Notes under the pieces: generated by a model
What the model saw: the letters and a program-made list of their open reading frames with translations, nothing else
Told to the model about the DNA's origin: nothing
Database searches by the model: none
Program-made: the position numbers and the translations under genes
Assembly (NCBI GenBank): GCA_028335825.1
Contig: JAIOKI010000008.1
Span: 496,001 to 560,000, forward strand
Reading direction: 5' to 3'
From: Nosema muscidifuracis
Taxonomy: Eukaryota > Microsporidia > Nosematidae
Length of the DNA stretch: 64,000 nucleotides
In this document: positions 9,235 through 20,092 of the stretch, in pieces
Layout of the letters: each line of letters starts with the position of its first letter
Position numbering within the stretch: position 1 is the stretch's first letter

Positions 9235-12200
9235 TCTGATAAAATCAGTTTCTTTTTATTAATATAAAATAATTTAATTAATCAGATAAAAAATACACTA
9301 CATTATTACTCACTAATACCTATTAAAAGCAATTTTGTTTTGATTTTAATATAAATTTTTGATTAATGAAAATATATTAATATTAATTTAATAATTACAA
9401 ATTCTGAAAATTTCTTATCTTTATAAGTCTAATATTTTTAAATTTCGAATCTGATTTAATAACTTGAATATTTAATTTTCTTATTAAATGTGTTTTATTA
9501 AAGAATACATAAATTATAAATTAAATTATTGATCTTATTTATTTGAAAATTTTACTATTTATATGTATATCTAACTTATATTATTGTAATAAGGCTATTT
9601 TATACAAGTAAATTCAAACATCATAAACCTTAGAAAAGAAGTTTTAATAGATCATATTTAATTACATAACTATTTACAAGCACTCAGTAATAAATTAATT
9701 TTTTAAATTTTTTCTTTACTTTTATTAACAATTGAATTAGATCTCTCATATTTAGCAATGCTTAGTTTTATTATATTTTTGTATTGTTATTCAAAATTCT
9801 TTATATTACATGAAGATTTACTCAAATCACTTTAGTCATTGATTCTGATCAATAAACAAACAAAAAAACATTCTTATTTAAATAAAGTCATACATAAGTA
9901 TTTCTCAGTCTTGCTCTACATATTCTTGTTTAAAAAACTATTTTCATAAAATAATAGATCTAAAATTCAAATATTAATCAATTAGTTTGTTTAAATTCTC
10001 AATATCTATATTAATTTGAATTATATATATTAATAGAATATTTTATAATAATACATAAATTGTTAAGCAAATTATATTAAGTAATTTATTAATGTCTAAT
10101 ATATTTTTAAATCCTTGTATTATCATGTATAGAAATATGTATTTTTACAGTCATAATAAAATAGAACTATTAATGGTTTTGTTATATCTTTAGTTTAATA
10201 ACTTTTATTAAATTTATAATTAATTCGTATTTTTAATATTTTCTCTTAAAATTAATTACACAGATTATTATTCAGTTCTATAAAAATAAAGTTGAAAGTA
10301 TATTTTAAATCTACAAAAGAGATAATATTACAACGTGTGGGATAATATTATAATTTATCCATCCAAAAAATTGAATCATTATCTTCTTTATAATATGGGT
10401 AAAATAAAGCGTGTAAAATTATTTATAATATCTAAATCTAATTGGACTTTCAAATAAATACACTAATATCAATAATATTTTGACTGTTATAAAATGAGAT
10501 ATAACACAGAATAATTACATTCTAATTTATAAATATTTGGCAAATTGCTAGATTATGCTTTTCAAATATAATTTATCATTAATATTTTTAAAAAAGGTTA
10601 TGTAAATTTAAATCATCATACAAATATATATTAAAAATTTTAAAAGACCTCTATGGTAAGATTTGGAAGTAATTTAATTTTAGTCACCTACTATTAAATA
10701 AAGAAAATAGTTATATAAAAAAATAATATTGTGAGAATTACTTACGTTTTGATGAACGTGTTTTAATATAATACGTCATTAAATCAATTTAATACTTATC
10801 TTAATATAAGATTTTTTACAAGATAAGATAGGATTAGAAACAATTTCTTAGTCATAAAAAAAGACGTAATTGTATTAAATAAAAATTTTAAATATATATA
10901 AACCCCTGAAGAGCTGAAAAAATTATTACAAAATTTATGATTCTTAACTCTTAGTGTTAATGTAATGACAAAAAAAATAATTTTTTTATTAATAGATTAA
11001 CATTAATATTTTTTAATATATCAAATGAAACATTTGTATAAAATAGTTTAAATAATTTAATTCTTTATTCGTAGAATCATAACTTTCAAATTTTGTAGTT
11101 TTTTATATATCACACTGAATTATTTTAAAAAATATCTTATGTATCAATCACAAAATCTGTTTCATCTCAATATCCAAATTCTAAGGTCTTGAATTTTTAC
11201 CTAATACATAACATTTTTTCAAACTTGTTAGCAAAGATAACCAAAGGAAAAATTAATTAGCACAAATGAGATAAAATTTTAAAAATCTAGTAATAAACTG
11301 TCTAACTAATATTTAAAAAAAGAACTTGCTCATTAAAATTACTGATCTTGAATCGAGTTAAACAAAAGGGTCATTTTTAAAGTTATAGTTTCATCATTGG
11401 ATTTTATCAAGTTTTACTTTACTAAAAAATCAAAATAGTGTATATTTTATACTTTTCATAATACATAATCTACAGGTATTATCTCAGTAATAGAGATACT
11501 CTTATTGCATCAGAGAAATCCATGAATCAATAAATATGTGTTAGTTTTGATATTATCAATAGTCTGATCATTGATAGAATATTCTAATTACTAGCGTAAA
11601 ATAGTTTTAATTTTTCGAAACATAAAAAAATCAAATATATTATTTTTATGATGCTATAAAATAAATTTATTGAATATGAATTAATTGTTTAATGTTTCTG
11701 GAATATCTTATGAGTGATGCAGCCAAAAATAAGATGTTGATATTACATATCATCTAGAATATATGTTAATAATTATAAATTGATATATAAATAATTTGAT
11801 AATAATGTGAAATCTTGTTTTTGAAAACATAAAGAATAATCTATCTTATTTATGTAAATGTTTGAAAATATTGTATTTGTAAAATTATGTATATATTGAG
11901 TCTTCTATTAATATTGATGAATGAAAACTCTTTATTTAATTGAAAGCTGCAGAGAATTTGAGTTATCTTATAAAAAATACAATACACATAAAATCTGTAA
12001 AAAGATTTAAAAATAATAATAATTTTTTATCTTTGAAATATTGCATCCTTTAATATTGAAATAAATCTTATTGTCGTACCAAATAGAATTTTATTGGTAC
12101 AATATTTAAAACTAAAAATTAATCAGGAATCTGTTGATTTATTCTGATTGGAATAAACTTTTATAAATAAAGCAATTTTTGTACAAAAATGAATTTTGAA

Positions 12201-15042
12201 TCAAATGACTTTGTTAAAACATTTAAACCTGAAAATTACAAATTGTTTCCAACTAAAATTTAATTAATTTGCACAAAAACACATATCACTCATTAGATCA
12301 GACTAATTTAAAATGTCCAATGTTGCTTTAAAAATAATAAAATATTTATATTTTGTTAGGTAATAAATTTAACCTAGAAATTACAATATCTTATTTATCA
12401 ATTATTTCTACATATAATTATAGTAAATCTATATTAATTTTCTTTCTGATAAAATCATGACACATATCTTTTATGATATTATATAATGTAATCAATGTTT
12501 TTAGGATATTTTTAGTCTCAAACACAAAATCACTGAATATTTCTTTATTTATCTACTTTTATGTGATTATTAATGTTGTATTTCTCATATTTAGATTTTA
12601 CTAAAGTGTTATTGATCATCATCTTCAATTTTTTAGATCTAAATTATTTTCAGTTTATCAACATACTTAAATAAAGCTACCAGTAAATAAATTTGAAGAA
12701 TATTTTAAATAAATTAAAAACGATATATTTTACAATTTTACTAAATTCTAATTTTTATAGAAAACTTATGTAAAATTTCTTTCTTTAGCATCTCATTCAA
12801 TTTATAATAAAGTTTTTTTGTTAGATAAGAAAGATATCTATAATAGATATTACTTCATATTGAAGTATTATGTAACATTCCTTAGATTTAATAAAATTAT
12901 TTTATTATGATAAATCTCGTAATACTACTTTTTAGTGATAATTCCCAGTCTCTTAGTCGTCTGATAAATATATTCGTTAAGAACTTTTTCGAAATAAAAT
13001 TATTAAATAATTATTTAAAATAATAAAATAAACTGTCTTTTTTATAATTTCATCAAATAAATTATTTTACGTTAGTTTCATATCTAATTTAATTTTCGTA
13101 TTAAATTTAAATTTTTAACTTAAAGATTACTTCATTGATTTTCAGACTTATTATTTGTTATTATTAAGACTTGTAATTGTATAAAGATTATTTTAGAATA
13201 TGATAAAAATTATGATGTATTTCGTCATGTATTGAATAAAATAGGAACTATTTAAGATAATTGTAATAATATTTAATGAGAGGTAAAAAATTTACCATTT
13301 GGCTAAATATTTCTGTTATTGATAGATTATGAGAATTAAATTTCTTCTTCTAATTTCATTAAAATTACAAGGAAATATCATATCGAATATCTAAGTAATC
13401 ATTACGTGTTTTCTTAATTTCTTTTAAGTGTTAAGTAATTATATATTATTGTAATACAAACTGTAAAAAAGAAATTGAATTGATCTTTTTTTAATTGAAT
13501 AAATTTATTATTTTACTTTCGAAAAGTTATGAAATTGATGAATTATCATCACTAATACTAAATATTTATGATACAAGATATATTTAGAAAGAATTAAATA
13601 ATAAATAGTATTACTTATCATTTGAATTATTTGATATTATGGCAGTACTTAAATTTTTTTTAAAAGTATTAATAACATCTTTATAGTTATTTTTTAAAAG
13701 AATTATGTAAATTATTTTATAGTCATCACTCTGCTTTAAATTAATGTTAATAAAATATTCAAAATATTTTATTGTAATATTATTAGAAAATTTACAATAA
13801 ACTTTTATTCTCAACTAATTGATTTATTTTGTTTCGTTATAAAAGATTCATTTCTTTATTTCAGAAGGATAGATATTTATATTTTTTAGAGTATTTTCTC
13901 TTAGATCAACTAATTATAGATCTTAATAATTATCTCTGTATGATTTAGATATTCTATTATTAATATGTAGAAAATTTATTTAAGTGTCATTTTTTTCTTA
14001 AATATTTAAATTTTGTAATTAACGTATTCTTATATTAGATGTAAATTAATTTGGGATTAGAAAAATGACAATTGTTTCTGATATTTATATCAAAAAAAGG
14101 AATACTTTACTTATAATAAAAAAAATTGGCTTGTTATACGATATTTATTGATAAGGAATAAAAAGTAGTGGAAAGTCACATATAATTTAAAATATCTAAG
14201 ATTACAAAACATATTGTATTTATATCTATATAGACTTCATTATCGGTTCTACCTAAGAGTCAATTCAAAAATATAAATAAAATAATTATTATGAAGACTT
14301 AGTTTATAAACTTTACATAAGTAGAGACTCATGTAATACAAAAATGTAAAAATCAGGCGATGGGATGACGATTTAACTAAATATAAAGTTGTCAATTTAT
14401 AATTAGAGCTGTGATATTTGGAATTATAGAACTTCACATATTTTCATGATTCAGTCTAAGGATAATTAAAAAATATGATTTATTTATTATATAAAATGTT
14501 CAAGTAAAAAGTACAATAAAAAAAGATAATCGATGACTAGTTCAAAGAATTGTCTTATATGATTTAAACATAATCTAAATATTAGAATTTATTGTTGTGC
14601 TAAATGTATTATTTGAGAAGTAGAAAATATACTGATATTATGAAATCTGAGTCTTATTTTTTTTATATGAGAATATCTTATAGAAAATTATTCATTTACT
14701 ATTATTTTGGAAATTTGAACTTTTTATATTTTTCTCATAAAAACCTCAGCTTTAATTTATCACTAATATTTATTTTTAAAAAATTAATTAAAAAAAATTT
14801 TAGATTAATAAAATACTTGATTATTATTTGATCTTTAGTTAGAATATAAATTGTATTTTATTAAATTTATATTAAAATATTTGTTAAAAATCAAATTAAT
14901 ACATTTTTATATATTACATAAAAAATCTTATAATTTAATATCTCAAATTAAAATATTTTATATACAACTGTTTAAATTTTTTTTCAATAATTAATTTATT
15001 ATTTAATTAATTAATTAGGAAATATAAAACTTGAATATTTAT
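9235..15042. other. 5.8-kb AT-rich gene desert
   Basis: No supported gene. Open frames of 60-75 codons at about 13.6, 14.3 and 14.6 kb are low-complexity; one begins only at TTG, and none has the CCC start context. No repeat structure stands out. The stretch may contain regulatory or old mobile-element DNA that cannot be recognised by reading. Confidence 0.4.
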
Positions 15043-15045
15043 CCC
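15043..15045 (+). promoter_or_regulatory. CCC start-site signal of family member C
   Basis: CCCTTTAA directly precedes the ATG at 15051. This fixes the start and shows that the protein really begins without a signal peptide. Confidence 0.65.
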
Positions 15046-15050
15046 TTTAA

Positions 15051-15872
15051 ATGAGTAGTGCTTTAGATTCTATTGATAATTATAAATATAGGGTTAAGAA
15101 CAATTTTGAATTTAATAAATTGATATCTGAAAAAATGGAAGGCTACAGAAACCTATGTAGTACACTTAAAGATGAAATATTAGAATATACTCCTGAAATT
15201 AAAAAAGGTCTCGATAATTTTTCACATTGTATAGTTCAATTAAAAAAACAAATGTGTGAATGTAATCCGATTTGTACTGATTATTCTATAAAATTTCTAA
15301 ATTTTGATAGTACATGTCATGATGTAGATCTAGATACCCTATTAAATTCTAAAAAGCATTTACCATGTGAAATGTTTAATATTAAAATAATAGATGGTAT
15401 TATGTATGATATCGATGATGAGAATGCACCCAATAATCTGAAAGAAAAAATACAAGAGCTTATATATGATTTATGTCAAAATACCATGATGGATTTAAGA
15501 AGACTTCAATGTGCTACTTATGAGTTGAAAGATAAATGCGGTGATAATGAAAAATGTTTAGATATGAGATTTACTCCAGTAATAATAGAAGAATGTTTAA
15601 ATCCTAATTTCAATAATCAAATTAGAGAAATTGAAGATATGGTGGGATTTCATAAATTTAATGTGACTTTTGAAGATTTACAGGGTATAATAAGATTACC
15701 TAGATCAAGTGGTGATTATATTTCACAGGATAATAATACAGAATTAATATCTTATACTGGAATTTGTGTTTTCACATTGGTTATTTTTCTCTTTGGATTT
15801 ATAGTTTTCAGACTGTTTAGAAAAAATTCTAAAAAAGATACTAAACAAGGTGAATTAGATACTGAAGTTTAA
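15051..15872 (+). CDS. 12-cysteine membrane protein family, member C (single anchor)
   Basis: Function unknown. 273 residues, the shortest intact member. The first family cysteine is at about residue 36 (YRNLC). Core: HCIVQLKKQMCECNPIC (C-x8-C-x-C-x3-C), C-x13-C-x16-C, then LC-x11-C-x8-C-x5-C-x12-C with ATYELKDKC and LNPNFNNQI. The PKC of other members is SHC here. One transmembrane helix (about residues 229-252) is followed by a basic then acidic tail (FRLFRKNSKKD...). No signal peptide, and the start is firm because CCC lies five bases before the ATG. The tail suggests the C-terminus is cytosolic and the Cys-rich part lumenal or extracellular. It is encoded on the plus strand, apart from the A/B pair. 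Confidence 0.87.
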   Translation: MSSALDSIDNYKYRVKNNFEFNKLISEKMEGYRNLCSTLKDEILEYTPEIKKGLDNFSHCIVQLKKQMCECNPICTDYSIKFLNFDSTCHDVDLDTLLNSKKHLPCEMFNIKIIDGIMYDIDDENAPNNLKEKIQELIYDLCQNTMMDLRRLQCATYELKDKCGDNEKCLDMRFTPVIIEECLNPNFNNQIREIEDMVGFHKFNVTFEDLQGIIRLPRSSGDYISQDNNTELISYTGICVFTLVIFLFGFIVFRLFRKNSKKDTKQGELDTEV

Positions 15873-17182
15873 TTAGATTTTTAATTTATCTTAGAATTTA
15901 ACAATTACATAAGAATGTATATTAAAACATAAAAAATTAATATATTAGTTTGTTTAATTGAAAATTAAGAACACAATAGAAAATAAAATATTTGTAGCTA
16001 ATTAAAATAAATCAGAAATGATTATATATATCATATGATAATTTCTGATAATTATTAGATATTTAGAGAATATTACGAAGTAATAATTATATTGTAAATT
16101 AGTGTAGTGATAAAAAAAATTTTACTCATCGTATACAATGAAAATAAAATTGAACCCCGTGATGAAAGATCAAGTAAACAAGGCAACTAAAAAAACTTTG
16201 AAAATTATATAAAAATTACGTAATTTTGTTTAGGGTTTTCAAAGATAATGTAACAATACTTTTCTCACTTGAACATTTAAAAGTATTCGATATATTTATG
16301 ACTCATGATTTTGTAAGCTAACATTCTAAAATGCTTTATCAAGATCATCCAAAAGCTATTGAATAAAAAGTCCGATTACAGAACAATATAAATAAACTTC
16401 TAGACACTACTGTTTTTATATTTTTTACAACTTCAATATACATATCTCTAGACAAAATCTTTTTTTCACAATATTTATTTATTAGATAAAATTATACTAT
16501 GTGGTAGAAAAGACATGATTTTAAAAATTTATCATAAATATAAATTATATTAATCAGATTTTTTTTCTGAACATTACCTTCAAATATCTCTATATGTCTA
16601 GTTATACAATATTCATATTTTCTTCTGATTCGTACGAAATTTTTTACATGTTAAATAAATATTCAGGGATAAAATTTTTAAAAAAATAATTCAATTTGAG
16701 ATGTATGGCACAATTTTAATTATAATATTTTTTAAATTATATCACCAACAATATTTTCTTAATTATGTTTTTTATATGTAGACAATAATTTAAAGTCAAT
16801 AATATAACTATTTCCTGTATACTATATATATTAAGAAAATATTATATTATTTAAATTATAAATATATTCGCACTTTTTAGTTAAAGAATAGAATTTTCAA
16901 CAAATTAAATTTAATATAAAAATGTCATATTCATCTAGAATACAGTTTAAAGGTAAACTAATTAATCAAATCATCAGATTTATTTATATTTAAAATATAT
17001 TAATAGATAGTAATAATTAGTTTATCTAGATTATTAGCATTAAAACTATTTGAATATTTATTTGTTTTTATTATAGTCTAAATAATATTATCTTAATGTT
17101 TACATTTCACTTAACTATAATATTTATTATCTTAATACTTGAACTAAAAATATGTAAATTTATAAATTTTAATAAACATATT
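15873..17182. other. AT-rich intergenic DNA
   Basis: 3' flanks of two convergent genes. A short imperfect hairpin (ATCAGAAA ... TTTCTGAT) lies at about 16012-16052, 140 bases past member C; it could form in RNA, but nothing shows it is used. A G/C-richer patch at 16140-16380 has no recognisable coding sense. Confidence 0.4.
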
Positions 17183-17530
17183 TTATTTGCATTTCTCTAT
17201 CCTTGAAGCTAATTTAGACATCTTGACTGACAATCTACATAACTCTCTTGCTATAAGATCTACTTCGTCTACTATATCTTCATAATCTTCTTTAGTACAA
17301 GTATTCTTTACCCTTTCATTACACATATTATGACTGCAACATGGCTTGTCATTATCACAACTAAACATTGAGTCTGAATTTTTATGTTCTAATCTTTCTT
17401 TACACACATCTATACAGCATTTATCATCATATTTATCTTTACAACAATCATGAGATTTATTTATATTACACATATCTGATTGTCTTGTAAAGATACTTGA
17501 TACTAAGAGAATCAAGACGGAAGAATACAT
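17183..17530 (-). CDS. Small secreted cysteine-rich protein
   Basis: Not recognised. 115 residues. Residues 1-17 (MYSSVLILLVSSIFTRQ) form a short signal peptide. The mature part has 13 cysteines, including three CC pairs within residues 21-75 (HDCCKDK, DDKCCID, DKPCCSH), in a charged Asp/Lys/Asn background. A C-terminal amphipathic helix (about 85-115, DLIAREL..LSVKMSKLASRIEKC) has heptad-like hydrophobic spacing and two cysteines, so it may dimerise. No membrane anchor. Composition and size resemble secreted effector or spore-wall-type proteins of parasites, but no homology is claimed. It is unrelated to the 12-cysteine family by spacing. CCCC occurs 37 bases upstream, further than usual. 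Confidence 0.75.
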   Translation of the reverse strand: MYSSVLILLVSSIFTRQSDMCNINKSHDCCKDKYDDKCCIDVCKERLEHKNSDSMFSCDNDKPCCSHNMCNERVKNTCTKEDYEDIVDEVDLIARELCRLSVKMSKLASRIEKCK

Positions 17531-17566
17531 AAAATATTGTAATAAAATTCTTTAAATACCTTTAAA

Positions 17567-17570
17567 GGGG
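17567..17570 (-). promoter_or_regulatory. CCCC upstream of the small cysteine-rich gene
   Basis: Reads CCCC on the minus strand, 37 bases before the ATG. It could be the microsporidian start signal with an unusually long leader. No nearer in-frame ATG is present. Confidence 0.3.
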
Positions 17571-18157
17571 TTTCTATATCAGTATAAATAAAATAGTTTG
17601 TATACAATAAATTCTATTTAACTGTTTAATGATATAAATTTAATTTGTCAGTTTAATATAAATAAGTGCTTATATAAATTAGTCATAGATTAAATTTATA
17701 TATATTTATAAGATTATCTTTGCCTTCTTCTGTAAAATCGTTTTAAGTTAATTTATTAATTAGTTGGTTTATAAATTTATTATATTATACCTATTAAAAG
17801 ATAAAATTTTAAATAATCAAAAGATAGATATTTAGATACATAAAATACTATCTTAAAATTAATGTTCCTCTTTAATTATATAAATAAACAAATCATTATA
17901 TTTTTTGCACTTCTTCCTCTATTATTTCAATTAATAACAATGTCTAACCATATAGCTTGTCCAAAGTGAAAAAACCCATATCTAAGCAAATGATAGACTT
18001 CTTCAAAATCTACTAAATGATTTCTAGACTAAAGACATTAAAATAAGTTTTATAAAATAGAAAACAATAGATCATGAGAAAGCTATGTCATTTATAATAT
18101 CCAGGTATGATATGTACTAATAGAAACTACTTGAAGAAAACCTTCATAAATATTCTA
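17571..18157. other. AT-rich intergenic DNA
   Basis: No gene recognised. It ends abruptly where the segmental duplication begins. Confidence 0.4.
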
Positions 18158-18172
18158 TATCACAAACAACGA

Positions 18173-18643
18173 CTATCTTTTATCCACAAATAAGATGAAG
18201 CTTATGCCATCTGGTGAGTTTAATTCAGTAATATCAAAATTATCTTAATCTAAGATAACAGTAAATGGCATACAATCAGACTTCAATTAATAAATAGAGA
18301 CTTTTACAGTATAAAATAATACAATTCTTGTCATTGTGCCATAAACAAGCCTATAATGTAGCTTATACAAATAATGAATCAGCAAGTATTGCTCTTCATT
18401 TACAATTTAATAAATCAGTAAATTCAGTAGTACAAATATACTCACCACTTGATATAATAAGTCAACATCAAAAATGGTAGCTATTGCATTACGATATAAA
18501 TTGAAGAATTGACAATAAATTTTTCTATTGGTACATTGTCCCCTTTGTATATAGATGTAATAATATATGTATGTCTAAGATTTCATTTCCTTTATGTTGT
18601 TTATCCAATAGAAATTTATAAAAAAGGGGTAATTTATTTAATG
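18173..18643 (-). pseudogene. Decayed unknown gene in duplication copy 1
   Basis: The minus strand reads, with several stops and shifts, a protein parallel to the remnant at 49294-49749: QRGQCTNRKIYCQFFNL, then NEEQYLLIHYLYKLHYRL, then FYTVKVSIY and ILFVDKR. The position of the start codon is ACA/TTA here instead of ATG. The in-frame TAA just before the NEEQYL block is shared by both copies. The family is not recognised. It lies head-to-head with the secreted gene. Confidence 0.6.
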
Positions 18644-20085
18644 TTTTGGAAAATTACTGAAAATATTAACAAAGAATGTATAGTTCCTGTACAGTAGTGA
18701 TTTAAAGGTATGTTTAAAATAAAGTCTGGTATAATAACAAGTATTCTTAGAAATCAGTTAGAATGACATTTAGGACTAAGTAATTATATTATATAGAATA
18801 ATTAATAAATTCTGCATCAACAGAATTCATGTGTAAGTAGCTCATAATAAGTTTAGAGCATTAAGAAAAAGAAACATTTAAATGATTTTCTTTACAAGCA
18901 AATACAAAAAATATTTTGTTAAGTTATATTATTATATTTATAAATTTTGTTATGATCACGTGGCTTTTCGTAAGATGATAACAAAAAGTTTTATTATATA
19001 CAAATTATAGAAGAATCATTCAATTTTTTTTGTTAAGTCCTGGTATAACGTAACATTTATGTGCATAATCTTCATAACTATTAAGTCTTGAATTTGTAAC
19101 TTTGGGTGGTAATGTTTTAGAAATGTGAAATATTAATTTAAGTTACAAAATTATATTTTTAAAATTACTCACTTCATATTAAATTATGTTTAATAGTAGT
19201 ACAATATTTAGAAACAATAAAGTTATCTATGTATAATCAACTATAAATAAAAGATGAAATTCTACTCTTCTAACAATAATAAAGTATTTAAATTATCAAT
19301 CAATATTGTTGTATAATTTATTGGATTATCTGTATTGTCTCAAATTATAAATTAAAAACTCAGAATTTAAATACGTAATTTTTAATTTATTATTATCAAT
19401 CATACATCTTGAATTTATAAAATTTAATTTATTTAATCATCAGAATTCTGATGACACATAGAAAATTATTATCTCTTTGCCTGACATTAACAAATGTTTG
19501 ATATATTTTAATTTAAATGATAAATTTTTATTTGTAAATTAAAATTACACAACAATTACATAAAAATAAAATATTATATTAATTATGATAAATTTATTAT
19601 TTTCTAACTACAATAAAATATTTCAAAAATATATTCTTATAGTTTTTAAATTAAAAATTATTCAATTTTAATACAAAAATTAGAATTCTTTTGGAGTGCT
19701 GCCCAGAAATGCGGTCTGTTCTAAAGTAATATTTTAAAGAACTAATACATCGTTCGCTGGCTTTCCTTTACAAGCTTTGTTTATAAATAGTTTTAAATAA
19801 ATGTTTATTCTCTTGATTGCTCTTAGATGGAATGGGTTATATTTTCTTATGCTATTTATAATATTATCCTTGATAAATTGAATAAATAGTTAATATTATT
19901 TTATCAGTTAATTATTAAGAAATAACTAATTAATTGATAAATTAAAATATAAATAAAAATACATGTGGATATAATACTATATCTTTATTTCTTTATTTTT
20001 AACACATCAATGATTTTTTATTTGTCAATTTTAAATTAAACAAAAATTAATTTATTTGTAAAAATATAAATTTGAAATTTTTTTA
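18644..20085. other. Non-coding upstream region of the secreted gene, inside the duplication
   Basis: Mostly alignable to 49750-50828, so duplicated, but no open gene. The part next to the decayed gene (18640-18900) has scattered coding-like phrases in shifting frames. The block at about 19693-19983 is absent from copy 2 and is visibly richer in G/C at its left end (GTGCTGCCCAGAAATGCGG); it is either an insertion here or a deletion there. Confidence 0.5.
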
Positions 20086-20089
20086 CCCC
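20086..20089 (+). promoter_or_regulatory. CCCC start-site signal; decides the start at 20093
   Basis: AAATTT is followed by CCCC and then ATG at 20093, the canonical microsporidian arrangement. An upstream in-frame TTG at 20072 is therefore not the start. The same arrangement is kept at 50829-50838 in copy 2. Confidence 0.7.
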
Positions 20090-20092
20090 ATC

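Noticed and set aside
14604-14831. 75-codon plus-strand frame rich in Tyr, Phe and Leu
   Set aside because: Low-complexity, no CCC, no similarity to anything in the window; looks like chance in A/T DNA.
16012-16052. Hairpin downstream of member C as a terminator
   Set aside because: Stem is short and imperfect, 140 bases past the stop, and such terminators are not expected for eukaryotic RNA polymerase II genes.
20072-20092. Upstream TTG start for the secreted protein (adds seven residues)
   Set aside because: The CCCC signal lies between this TTG and the ATG at 20093, and the ATG gives a clean signal peptide; copy 2 has the same layout.
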